Assembly (NCBI GenBank): GCA_045599325.1
Contig: JAZRVT010000035.1
Location: 58,189 to 122,188 of the forward strand
Direction: 5' to 3'
Length of the DNA: 64,000 bases
DNA from: Cacconaster sp045599325
GTDB taxonomy: Bacteria; Bacteroidota; Bacteroidia; Bacteroidales; UBA932
The notes beneath the pieces are model-generated. The model had not been told where the DNA came from and did not search any database. It worked only from the letters and a program-made list of their open reading frames with translations. Made by a program: the position numbers and the translations under genes. Positions 41,080-49,528 of this stretch are shown here, piece by piece. How positions within the stretch are numbered: position 1 is the stretch's first letter; each line of letters starts with the position of its first letter.

Positions 41080-43086
41080 ATGAAATATGTGGAGGTGATT
41101 CTGCCGTTGAGGCTGCGCACAGCGCTGACTTACCGTGCAGAAGAGTGTGACGGGATATCTGAGGGGTCGTGGGTGAGTGTCCCGCTCAGGGGCCGGAAGG
41201 CTCTCGGAGTGGTTTCAAAAGTGCTGGATAAGGTTCCTGACGGGGTTCCTGAGGAAAGACTGCTGCAGGCGCTGCCTGCTCCTGAGATACCTGCCGTGGA
41301 AAGATGTGAGCTTGATTTCTGGCATACGCTGGCTGAGTACTATATGTGCACTGTGGGCGAGGTCTTCAAGTGTGCCTGCAACGTTTCGCTCCAGAAGGGT
41401 GACAGCGGAAAGCCTGTCAGGCGCAGGAAAAAGAAATCTGATGCGGAGAATGGCGGAGAGAGGGTTCTGTGCCCGCTCTCGCCTGCCCAGGAGAAGGCTG
41501 CCGGAGAAATCCGGGAAGCATTCGGCCGCAGGAAGAATGTCCTGCTCTGCGGAGTCACAGGCAGCGGCAAGACCGAAATTTACATCCACCTTGCCGAAGA
41601 ACAGCTGAAGGCGGGCAGGGATGTCCTCTACCTGGTCCCGGAGATAGCCGTCTCCAGGCAGCTGGAGGAGAGGCTCGGAAGGGTGTTCGGCTCCTCGCTG
41701 GTGGTGTTCCATTCGCAGAGGACTGTGCCTCAGCGACGCAATGCTGCAGAACTGCTCCGGTCAAAGGAGAGGGGGGCGAAGATTGTGCTCGGCACCCGCT
41801 CGGCAGTGTTCCTCCCGCTCCGTAATCCGGGGCTGATAGTGGTGGACGAGGAGCACGACCGCTCCTACAAGCAGGATGACCCGGCTCCGCGCTACAGCGG
41901 CCGTGACGCGGCGATAATGCTCGGAGCGCAGCGCAGGGTGCCGGTGCTGCTCGGCAGCGCCACACCGTCATTCGAATCGCTTCTCAATGTCTCGCTCGGG
42001 AAATATGACCGGGTTGACCTGCCGGTCAGGTATCACGAATCACCGGACCCTGAAATAGAGATCATAGATACTGTCCGCGAGCGCAGGCTCCGCAATATGC
42101 AGGGATCTTTCTCCAGAAAGCTGCTGAAGGAGATGGCGGCTGTGGCGAAGGCCGGCGGACAGACGCTTGTCTTCCGTTCGCGCAGGGCGTATGCACCTAT
42201 GGTGCAGTGTGCCGAGTGCGGGGCGGTCGCTGTTTGCCAGGAATGCGGCGTCAGCCTGACCTATCACAAGTTCAACAATACGCTTGCCTGCCATTACTGC
42301 GGCTGTACAGTCCCGTTCACAACCCGTTGCAAGGCCTGCGGCGCCCCTGCTCTCGAAGAACGCGGGGCAGGCACCGAGAAGCTGGAGGAGGAGCTGCGGG
42401 AGGCATTCCCGGAACTGCGGGTGGAGCGTTTCGATGCTGACACCGCACAGAGCCGTATACAGCAGGAACGGCTCATCTCCGAGTTCGCCTCAGGCGCCAT
42501 CGACATAATGGTCGGCACCCAGATGATCACCAAAGGATTCGACTTTGAGAAGCTGGCGATGGTGGCGGTCGTCTCCGCCGACGGCATCTTCTCCGTCCAG
42601 GACTTCCGCAGCGACGAGCGGGCGCTTCAGCTCATCACTCAGCTGACAGGCCGCTCGGGGAGAAGAGAGAACCGCGGGAAGATTGTGATACAGACTTCGC
42701 AGCCGGACCATCCTGTGCTCAGGAGTTTCGCGGCGAAGGAGCCTGCCGGTCTGGCGGGGCTGCTTGAGGAACGGCGGCAGTTCGGCTTCCCGCCTTTCGT
42801 GAGGATGATTCAGATCACTGTCCGCGACCGCAGGGAGGGACGTCTCTGGAATGTCTGCAGGAGGATCGGCGAACTTGCCCGGGAGTGCGGCATTGAGGGG
42901 GTCGCCGGCCCGATGCCCGCCCCTGTGGAGGTGGTCGGCGGCTTCCATATCGCTGAATTCCGCATCAGACTCGACCGGAACCGGGACCTGAAACTGAAAA
43001 AAAGAGCTCTGTCCGAGGGGATAGAGCTCATAGAACGTGATTTCAACGGTCTTGCCGACATCAAGATAGATGTCGATCCGCTGTAG
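41080..43086 (+). CDS. priA: Primosomal protein N' (PriA helicase)
   Basis: 668 residues, shorter than E. coli PriA (about 730). PriA reloads the replicative helicase at stalled forks. The N-terminal DNA-binding part is compact (about 1-100). Walker A G-V-T-G-S-G-K-T-E lies near 158 and Walker B V-D-E-E-H near 257. The zinc-binding region (about 375-425) has C-A-E-C-G, C-Q-E-C-G, C-H-Y-C-G and C-K-A-C-G, giving eight cysteines. V-G-T-Q-M-I-T-K-G-F-D and Q-L-T-G-R-S-G-R are helicase motifs V and VI. Its stop directly abuts the stop of the convergent phosphodiesterase gene. Confidence 0.94.
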   Translation: MKYVEVILPLRLRTALTYRAEECDGISEGSWVSVPLRGRKALGVVSKVLDKVPDGVPEERLLQALPAPEIPAVERCELDFWHTLAEYYMCTVGEVFKCACNVSLQKGDSGKPVRRRKKKSDAENGGERVLCPLSPAQEKAAGEIREAFGRRKNVLLCGVTGSGKTEIYIHLAEEQLKAGRDVLYLVPEIAVSRQLEERLGRVFGSSLVVFHSQRTVPQRRNAAELLRSKERGAKIVLGTRSAVFLPLRNPGLIVVDEEHDRSYKQDDPAPRYSGRDAAIMLGAQRRVPVLLGSATPSFESLLNVSLGKYDRVDLPVRYHESPDPEIEIIDTVRERRLRNMQGSFSRKLLKEMAAVAKAGGQTLVFRSRRAYAPMVQCAECGAVAVCQECGVSLTYHKFNNTLACHYCGCTVPFTTRCKACGAPALEERGAGTEKLEEELREAFPELRVERFDADTAQSRIQQERLISEFASGAIDIMVGTQMITKGFDFEKLAMVAVVSADGIFSVQDFRSDERALQLITQLTGRSGRRENRGKIVIQTSQPDHPVLRSFAAKEPAGLAGLLEERRQFGFPPFVRMIQITVRDRREGRLWNVCRRIGELARECGIEGVAGPMPAPVEVVGGFHIAEFRIRLDRNRDLKLKKRALSEGIELIERDFNGLADIKIDVDPL

Positions 43087-43872
43087 TTATTTCTTTGCCG
43101 CAGCGCGCTCGGCGATGATTGCCTGGGTGAGTTCAGGTGCGTTGGTTGTAATCTGGTCCACACCGAGGTCGAGCATCCTGCGTATGTCCTCTTCCTTGTT
43201 GACTGTCCAGGCGTTGCAGACCATTCCGAGACTGTGGGCTTCGGCGACCCATTCCGGGTGCTCGTCGAAGACTGAATAATGGTAGTCGATGCCCTTGATG
43301 CCCATCTCGAAGAGCTCTGCAGGGGCGATGTTGCCGGTGAGGTACTGCACCATATTGTCAGGCATCAGGCGTGCGATCTCCTTGCAGGCTGATAGGCTGA
43401 AGGCGATGAAGATGGTCCTGTCCTCGACACCGTATTTCTTGACAGTCTCGATGCACTTCGGGATTGACACTGCCTCGTAGAGGCTGTCGCCCTCGCTCTT
43501 GAGCTCGAATACAAGCTTCATCTCAGGGAAAGGAAGGAATGCTTCGATGTACTTGTCGAGGGTAGGGATGACCTCGCCGTTAGCGAGAGTGGAGTCCTTG
43601 ATGGCTGCGTAGTCGGCTTCGTAGATAGTGATGCCGTGGAAGGTGTAGTCGTGGTTGACTACGAGCTCGCCGTCGGCGGTGAGATTGACGTCGAACTCAG
43701 AGCCGTATGCTCCGATTTCTCCGGCTTTGGTTACGGCTGCGATGGAGTTCTGCGCGGACCCTTCTGTGTCCCAGTATCCGCGGTGGGCGATGACTTGTGG
43801 AAGCTGTTCAGCCTCTTTGCTGCAGGCCGAAACCGTCAGGCCGAGCAGCGCAATGATAAGGATGCGTTTCAT
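43087..43872 (-). CDS. Glycerophosphodiester phosphodiesterase family lipoprotein
   Basis: 261 residues. The lipoprotein signal ends with T-V-S-A-C-S-K. The GDPD TIM-barrel motifs are V-I-A-H-R-G-Y near 29 (catalytic His), G-S-E-F-D-V (metal ligands) near 58 and V-V-N-H-D (second His) near 71; F-E-L-K lies near 122. It should hydrolyse glycerophosphodiesters to glycerol-3-phosphate in the periplasm. The TATCTTTG box ends 4 nt before the ATG, so the transcript may be leaderless or the real start may lie downstream. Confidence 0.9.
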   Translation of the reverse strand: MKRILIIALLGLTVSACSKEAEQLPQVIAHRGYWDTEGSAQNSIAAVTKAGEIGAYGSEFDVNLTADGELVVNHDYTFHGITIYEADYAAIKDSTLANGEVIPTLDKYIEAFLPFPEMKLVFELKSEGDSLYEAVSIPKCIETVKKYGVEDRTIFIAFSLSACKEIARLMPDNMVQYLTGNIAPAELFEMGIKGIDYHYSVFDEHPEWVAEAHSLGMVCNAWTVNKEEDIRRMLDLGVDQITTNAPELTQAIIAERAAAKK

Positions 43873-43876
43873 AGTG

Positions 43877-43884
43877 CAAAGATA
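43877..43884 (-). promoter_or_regulatory. -7 promoter box of the glycerophosphodiesterase gene
   Basis: TATCTTTG on the minus strand, 12 bp from the divergent box at 43897. Confidence 0.6.
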
Positions 43885-43896
43885 TCAATCTTTTAT

Positions 43897-43904
43897 TATA
43901 TTTG
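43897..43904 (+). promoter_or_regulatory. -7 promoter box of the nucleoside-recognition protein
   Basis: TATATTTG in TTTTATTATATTTGTAT (43891-43907), identical to the string in front of cdd. It supports ATG 43929 over the in-frame codon at 43902, which lies in the box. Confidence 0.6.
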
Positions 43905-43928
43905 TATCTGTTAAACAGGCTCAGGGAA

Positions 43929-44876
43929 ATGAAACAGGAGACGAAGGACCATATCCGGTCGTGTGTCAGGGAAACTCTCCCGACCACCGCAAAAACCTGC
44001 ATCTGGATTATCAAGATTACCGTGGGCGTCTCATTTGCGATGATGCTTCTGAAGTATTTCAACATACTTCCGTGGATCTCCAGGGCCGTCAGCCCCGTCT
44101 TCGGCATCTTCGGCCTTCCCGGCTCCGCAGCGCTGGCCTATGTGAGCGGCTATTTCGTGAATGTCTATTCCGCAATCGCAGTCATCAGCACTCTGAATCT
44201 CGATGCCAGGGCGCTCACCATCCTCTGCACGATGGTGCTGTGCTCCCACTCGATGATCCTCGAGACCGCAGTCATCAAGAAGACCGGCGCCAACGGCACC
44301 AGGATGGTGATTGTCAGGACTCTGAGCGCTTTCATCACCGGCCTGTTCCTCAATCTTGTGCTCCCCGGCTCCTCGGACCTCTCCTCGGATATGGCTGTAG
44401 TTGCCGACAAACTCCCGTTCCTGACCGTGCTCTGGCAGTGGGTCGTCTCGACCCTGAAGCTGGTGGTGATGATGACCTGCATCATCTTCACCCTCAACAT
44501 CGGACAGCGGCTGCTGACGGAATTCGGCATAATGGACCGCATCTCCGCCTTCTTCAGGCCTCTGATGAAGGTGTTCGGCCTGCCTGACAGCACAGTGTTC
44601 CTCTGGCTTGTAGCCAACATAGTCGGTCTCGGCTACGGTGCTGCAGCCATGCTGGACGCAATGAGCCGGGGAGGCATCAGCCACCGTGACGTGCTTCTGC
44701 TGGACACTCATATCAGCATATCGCACAGCAACCTCGAGGATCTGCTTCTGCTGACTGCCTGCGGTGCGGTCTGGTGGATAATGCTGCTGACGCGCTGGGG
44801 AATGTCCATAGCGCTGGTGTGGGAGCACCGTCTCGAGATGAAGCTGCGCGGCGCACCAGTTGAGAACTTACAATAA
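43929..44876 (+). CDS. Nucleoside-recognition (Gate) domain membrane protein
   Basis: 315 residues with about eight membrane segments. Two Gate-like halves (about 20-165 and 185-305) each contain Gly/Ser-rich loops such as Y-V-S-G-Y-F-V-N-V-Y-S-A and N-I-V-G-L-G-Y-G-A-A-A-M. They resemble SpmA/SpmB and nucleoside transporter domains. The family is thought to move nucleosides or related solutes; no specific role is proven. It lies 14 nt before the S9 peptidase gene. Confidence 0.84.
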   Translation: MKQETKDHIRSCVRETLPTTAKTCIWIIKITVGVSFAMMLLKYFNILPWISRAVSPVFGIFGLPGSAALAYVSGYFVNVYSAIAVISTLNLDARALTILCTMVLCSHSMILETAVIKKTGANGTRMVIVRTLSAFITGLFLNLVLPGSSDLSSDMAVVADKLPFLTVLWQWVVSTLKLVVMMTCIIFTLNIGQRLLTEFGIMDRISAFFRPLMKVFGLPDSTVFLWLVANIVGLGYGAAAMLDAMSRGGISHRDVLLLDTHISISHSNLEDLLLLTACGAVWWIMLLTRWGMSIALVWEHRLEMKLRGAPVENLQ

Positions 44877-44890
44877 CTGAAACTTGAAAT

Positions 44891-47416
44891 ATGAAGACTT
44901 TGAGACTCTTGGTCCTGCTGCTTGCAGTTGCGGCCGCCGGAAATGTAAAGGCTCAGGAAACTGAATTCCAGAAGCCGGACCCGATGATTGAGACGCTGGC
45001 TGTGTCAAGCCCGCTTCCGACTACCTATTTCAGCAACGACGCCAGGCAGGCTGTAGTGGGATACTGCCAGTGCAAGCTGCTGCCTCTGGCAGAACTTGCA
45101 GCCAACGAGGCCCGCATCGGCGGTGTGCGCATAAACACTGAAAATTTCAGCGAGACACGTGAGTCGTTCTTTGACAGGCTCGAGGTGCTGGATGTCGCGA
45201 CCGGCAGGACTGCTCAGGTCTCCGGGATACCGGCCGGATCAAAGGTGAAGTTTGTCGCCTGGTCTCCTTCAGGCAGGTATTTCTGCTTCACCGCCTCGGG
45301 TAAGAACCGCACCGACCTCTACAGGGTCGCTGCAGGAAGCACAGATGCCGAGCGTATCAATGAATATCCTGTCAACACTATTTTCGGCACTCCGTTCTTC
45401 TTCCTCGATGATGAGACTGTCCTTTACAAGGCAGTGCCGGCGGATCCGGGAATGAAGCCGGAAGAGGGACTGCACGCCTGGCCTGTGGTCCAGGAGCATA
45501 ACGGCAAGCCTAACCGTATCCGTACATATCAGGACCTTATCTCAAGTCCTTATGACGCAGACCTCTTCGAATACTGCTGCACCACACAGCTCGCTGTCTT
45601 CAAAGGCGGGACGACAAGGACTGTCGGCGGGAAGGCCATATACCGTTCCATCGACCCGTCCCCTGACGGCAGCTTTCTTATGGTGACCACCGAACACCGC
45701 CCGTTCTCATACATCGAACGCCATAGGTCATTCCCTTCAAGACAGTTCATAATGTCGGTTGCGGACGGCAGTGTTGTGAAGATGATCAATGATACGGCAA
45801 AGGAGAAAGAGGAGGCCGACAAGGCTGGCAGGGATGAGAAAAAGCCGAAGACCCCGAAGCCTGCCGGCTTCAGCTGGAGGCCTGACAGGCCGGCCACCCT
45901 TGTTTGGACAGAGGTGACTCCGGCTCCTGAAGAGGCAGACAAGGATAAAGACAAAGACGGTGGCTCCGCTGACGGCGACGCTGCCAGGGCGAAGGAGGAG
46001 AAGCCTGAAAGGACTTTCACCGACAGGATGTACCAGTGCACCGCTCCGTTCGATTTCGAGACAGACAAGGAACTGGTCCTCGCGCCGGAATACAAGCTTG
46101 GCAAGATTACCTGGTGCAACGACGACATCGCCCTCTTCACCGAGAGTTCCTCGAAACAGAAATTCAGAAGGCTCTCGACCTTCGTTCCCGGCGATACCGC
46201 AGCGGCGCGCCGTGTAATCTATACAGAGAGCACGGAAGTCGACACTCTCGGCAACTTCCCTGTATATGGCGCTCCTTACACAGTCTGCAACCAGTATGGC
46301 CGCAGAGTCCTCGGGCTGGACCCGAAGGGCCGCTTCTTCTATGAAACCGGAACTTCCCGTCCTGACCGGAACGGTGACGGAATGGCCTTCATCGACAAGG
46401 TGACCCTCAAGGACCTCAGTGTCGTGAATGTCTGGTCCGGTGCAGCCCCTTACAAAGAGCGCGTCACCGCCATCACCGATTTCACCCGTCCCGCCTTCAT
46501 ACAGACCCGTGAGGCCTACACGATGGTGCCCGACTATCACCTTACTGACCTGAAGAAGCACACTGACCGGCAGATCACCCACTTCGAGAACCCTGTCCCG
46601 ATGATAGAGGGGCTGATCACGCGCCAGTTTGTGGAGTATACCCGCAAGGACGGCCTCAGATGTTGCGGCAACCTCTATCTCCCTGCCGGCTATGACAAGG
46701 AGAAGGACGGCCAGCTGCCGGTATATATGTGGACATATCCTTACGAATACAAGTGCGCAGCGGAGTGCGAGAAGGACAGGACAGACCGCTATGGCTTCGT
46801 CAAGCCGACTTACAGTTCCGCTATGATCTGGGCTTCCCAGGGATATGCGGTGCTCGACGGGTTCACGATGGCAATTGTCGCCGCTGACAAGGACTCCCTT
46901 GAGAATGATGTCTTCCTTGACCAGCTGATAATGAGCGCTGAGGCAGCCGTCGACTTCGTTTGCGACACCCTCGGCATCGGCGACCGCGAGAGGCTCGGCG
47001 TGGGCGGACACTCCTACGGCGGCTTCATGACAGGCAACTTGCTGGCGCACACAAGGCTCTTCAAGGCCGGTGTTGCCCGGAGCGGCGCCTACAACAGGTC
47101 GCTGACTCCTTTCGGCTTCCAGAGCGAGAGCCGCACTTACTGGAAGGCAAAGGATGTCTATGACGAGATGTCACCTTTCAACTACGCTGACAAAGTCAAG
47201 GATGCGATACTCCTCATCCACGGCCAGATGGACAACAATATGGGCACTTTCCCTGTCCAGAGTGAGCGTTTCTACCAGGCTCTCGTCTATCACGGAGCCA
47301 CTGTGAGATATCTGCAGCTGCCTTACGAAAGTCATTCCTATATGGGCCGGGAGACTACTCTGCATATGCTTTACGAGACCGGTGCCTGGCTGGATAAATA
47401 TTTGAAATATAAATAA
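44891..47416 (+). CDS. Prolyl oligopeptidase family (S9) serine peptidase, secreted
   Basis: 841 residues with a signal peptide ending N-V-K-A-Q. An N-terminal beta-propeller-like region (about 60-560) is followed by the alpha/beta-hydrolase domain. G-V-G-G-H-S-Y-G-G-F-M near residue 705 holds the catalytic Ser, L-I-H-G-Q-M-D-N near 778 the Asp region, and Y-E-S-H-S-Y near 815 the His. A lysine- and aspartate-rich insert (about 305-375, with repeated D-K) interrupts the propeller. It should cut short peptides in the periplasm. Confidence 0.9.
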   Translation: MKTLRLLVLLLAVAAAGNVKAQETEFQKPDPMIETLAVSSPLPTTYFSNDARQAVVGYCQCKLLPLAELAANEARIGGVRINTENFSETRESFFDRLEVLDVATGRTAQVSGIPAGSKVKFVAWSPSGRYFCFTASGKNRTDLYRVAAGSTDAERINEYPVNTIFGTPFFFLDDETVLYKAVPADPGMKPEEGLHAWPVVQEHNGKPNRIRTYQDLISSPYDADLFEYCCTTQLAVFKGGTTRTVGGKAIYRSIDPSPDGSFLMVTTEHRPFSYIERHRSFPSRQFIMSVADGSVVKMINDTAKEKEEADKAGRDEKKPKTPKPAGFSWRPDRPATLVWTEVTPAPEEADKDKDKDGGSADGDAARAKEEKPERTFTDRMYQCTAPFDFETDKELVLAPEYKLGKITWCNDDIALFTESSSKQKFRRLSTFVPGDTAAARRVIYTESTEVDTLGNFPVYGAPYTVCNQYGRRVLGLDPKGRFFYETGTSRPDRNGDGMAFIDKVTLKDLSVVNVWSGAAPYKERVTAITDFTRPAFIQTREAYTMVPDYHLTDLKKHTDRQITHFENPVPMIEGLITRQFVEYTRKDGLRCCGNLYLPAGYDKEKDGQLPVYMWTYPYEYKCAAECEKDRTDRYGFVKPTYSSAMIWASQGYAVLDGFTMAIVAADKDSLENDVFLDQLIMSAEAAVDFVCDTLGIGDRERLGVGGHSYGGFMTGNLLAHTRLFKAGVARSGAYNRSLTPFGFQSESRTYWKAKDVYDEMSPFNYADKVKDAILLIHGQMDNNMGTFPVQSERFYQALVYHGATVRYLQLPYESHSYMGRETTLHMLYETGAWLDKYLKYK

Positions 47417-47422
47417 ATTGAT

Positions 47423-47430
47423 TACATTTG
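47423..47430 (+). promoter_or_regulatory. -7 promoter box of trxB
   Basis: TACATTTG, exact TAnnTTTG, 22 nt before the trxB ATG. Confidence 0.6.
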
Positions 47431-47452
47431 CAGTTTGAAAAATCCGCATTGT

Positions 47453-48388
47453 ATGGAGACTGCAAATGAGAAAGTAAGGTGTCTGATCATCGGCAGCGGC
47501 CCTGCCGGTTATACAGCTGCAATCTACGCTGCACGCGCAGCTCTCAATCCTGTTGTGTATGAGGGCCTTCAGCCGGGCGGCCAGCTTACGGTCACAACTC
47601 TGGTCGAAAATTTTCCCGGCTTTCCTGCTGGCGTTGACGCCAATGCACTTATGGCTGATATGCGCGCACAGGCGATCAATCTCGGCGCCGATGTCAGGCC
47701 TGGCTATGTCGATTCGACGGACTTTTCAGGCAAGCCTCTGAAGGTTACTGTCGACGGTCAGAAGACCATCGAGGCCGAGGCTGTCATCATCGCGACCGGT
47801 GCTACTGCAAAGTATCTCGGACTGCCGAGCGAGACTAAGTTCCGCGGTATGGGCGTCTCAGCCTGCGCGACCTGCGACGGCTTCTTCTATCGTGGCAAAG
47901 ATGTTGCAGTGGTCGGCGGCGGCGATACGGCCTGCGAAGAGGCCACTTACCTCGCACACCTCTGCCGGAAAGTCTATATGATTGTACGACGCAATGAACT
48001 GAGGGCTTCCAAAGCTATGCAGGAGAGAGTCGCTTCCACTGAAAACATAGAGATTCTCTGGGAGTGCACGACACAGGAGGTGCTCGGGGATATGGGCGGA
48101 GTGACGGGCGTCAGGCTTCTCCACAGAGGAACAGAGACTGTAGAGAAGAAGATTGACGGTTTCTTCCTCGCCATCGGTCACCATCCTGCTTCCGATATGT
48201 TCAAGGAGTGGGTTGAGACAGATGAGAACGGTTACATCGTCACTGACGGCAAGAGCCAGAAGACTTCAGTCGAGGGCGTCTTCGCTGCGGGTGACGTGCA
48301 GGATCCGAAGTATCGTCAGGCGATTGCGGCTGCCGGAAGCGGCTGCCGTGCCGCCCTCGATGCTGAAAGGTTTTTATTGAACAGATAG
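47453..48388 (+). CDS. trxB: Thioredoxin-disulfide reductase
   Basis: 311 residues. It passes electrons from NADPH through FAD to thioredoxin. I-I-G-S-G-P-A-G-Y-T-A-A near the start is the FAD site, S-A-C-A-T-C-D-G near 135-142 the redox-active CxxC, V-V-G-G-G-D-T-A-C-E-E near 153 the NADPH site, and G-V-F-A-A-G-D-V-Q-D near 280 the second FAD contact. ATG 47453 follows the promoter; an in-frame TTG at 47435 adds only six residues. bamD begins 3 nt after its stop. Confidence 0.95.
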   Translation: METANEKVRCLIIGSGPAGYTAAIYAARAALNPVVYEGLQPGGQLTVTTLVENFPGFPAGVDANALMADMRAQAINLGADVRPGYVDSTDFSGKPLKVTVDGQKTIEAEAVIIATGATAKYLGLPSETKFRGMGVSACATCDGFFYRGKDVAVVGGGDTACEEATYLAHLCRKVYMIVRRNELRASKAMQERVASTENIEILWECTTQEVLGDMGGVTGVRLLHRGTETVEKKIDGFFLAIGHHPASDMFKEWVETDENGYIVTDGKSQKTSVEGVFAAGDVQDPKYRQAIAAAGSGCRAALDAERFLLNR

Positions 48389-48391
48389 AAG

Positions 48392-49204
48392 ATGCGCACA
48401 AGAATAATCATCATCGGTCTCGCTCTTCTCGCCCTTGCATCATCCTGCAAGTCCGAGTATGAGACAATTCTCCAGAGCAACGACATTCCGGCCAAATACA
48501 AGATGGCTTTCGAACTCTTCGATGCCGGCAAGTATGCCAAGGCAGCGGAGGTATTCGAGTCAGTCTCGCTGGGTACAAAGGGAACTGCACAGGACGACAC
48601 AGTCCAGTTCTACTGGGGTCTGAGCAACTACCGTTTCGGAGATTACCAGACAGCGGAGAGCAACCTCAGCCAGTTCATCAGCACTTTCCCTCTCAGCCCG
48701 TTCACAGAGCAGGCGAAGTTCCTCAAGATCAACTGCCTCTACAAGATGACCTACCGCTACGAGCTTGACCAGACCCCGACTTACAAGGCTCTGACGGAGA
48801 TGAGCATCTTCCAGATTGAGAATCCGGGTTCGGAATATCACGACCAGGTCGCTCAGATGTCAGACGACCTCCACGGCCGTCTCGAGATGAAGGCCTACAA
48901 GTCAGCATACCTCTATTATCATATGGAGGATTACCTTGCGGCACACTATGCCCTGAAGAATGTTCTCAAGGAGAACGCGGACAACCGCTACAGGGAGGAA
49001 ATCCTATACTACACTGCGATGTCCGCATACAAGTATGCCTACAACAGCATCCCTGAGAAGCAGCACGAGCGCTACCTCACGTTTGTGGACGACTATTTCA
49101 ATGTCGTGAGCGAGTTTCCTGAGAGCAAGTACCGCAAGGAACTTGACTCCCTTTATGAGAAAGCACAGAAAATATTGAAGAAAGAAGATAAAAATGACGA
49201 CTGA
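48392..49204 (+). CDS. bamD: Outer membrane assembly lipoprotein BamD
   Basis: 270 residues. The lipoprotein signal ends with L-A-S-S-C-K-S-E-Y-E. The rest is tetratricopeptide-like helices, including F-E-L-F-D-A-G-K-Y-A-K-A-A-E and F-Y-W-G-L-S-N-Y-R-F-G-D-Y, the YfiO/BamD pattern. It is the essential lipoprotein partner of BamA, which is encoded at 56721. Its last codons overlap the start of rpoZ by 11 nt, as in other Bacteroidetes where these genes go with recN (recalled). Confidence 0.92.
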   Translation: MRTRIIIIGLALLALASSCKSEYETILQSNDIPAKYKMAFELFDAGKYAKAAEVFESVSLGTKGTAQDDTVQFYWGLSNYRFGDYQTAESNLSQFISTFPLSPFTEQAKFLKINCLYKMTYRYELDQTPTYKALTEMSIFQIENPGSEYHDQVAQMSDDLHGRLEMKAYKSAYLYYHMEDYLAAHYALKNVLKENADNRYREEILYYTAMSAYKYAYNSIPEKQHERYLTFVDDYFNVVSEFPESKYRKELDSLYEKAQKILKKEDKNDD

Positions 49205-49514
49205 AAACCAGAAGAATCAGGTGCCTGTCAACACAGTGACACGTAATCTTGCAGATTTCGCAGCACCTACAGGAAATGTCTATGAGACTGTAATGATCAT
49301 CGCCAAGCGCTCCAACCAGATTGCCGCGGATGTCAAGCAGGAACTCAGCAAGAAACTCGAGGAATTCTCCTCTTTCGCAGACACTCTCGAAGAGACTTTC
49401 GAGAACCGCGAGCAGATAGAGATCTCAAAATACTACGAGCGTCTCCCGAAGCCGACCCTCGTCGCAACGAAGGAGTTCGAAGACGGGAAAATCTTCTACC
49501 GCGTGGCTGAATAG
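49194..49514 (+). CDS. rpoZ: DNA-directed RNA polymerase omega subunit (Rpb6-like)
   Basis: 106 residues. The block G-N-V-Y-E-T-V-M-I-I-A-K-R-S-N-Q-I-A near residues 27-44 is the conserved omega/Rpb6 core, here in the long Bacteroidetes version with a charged helix and a C-terminal E-I-S-K-Y-Y-E-R-L-P-K-P-T tail. It helps assemble and stabilise RNA polymerase. It overlaps the 3' end of bamD by 11 nt and is followed by recN after 14 nt. Confidence 0.9.
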   Translation: MTTENQKNQVPVNTVTRNLADFAAPTGNVYETVMIIAKRSNQIAADVKQELSKKLEEFSSFADTLEETFENREQIEISKYYERLPKPTLVATKEFEDGKIFYRVAE

Positions 49515-49528
49515 GCCTGCGCACCCTG

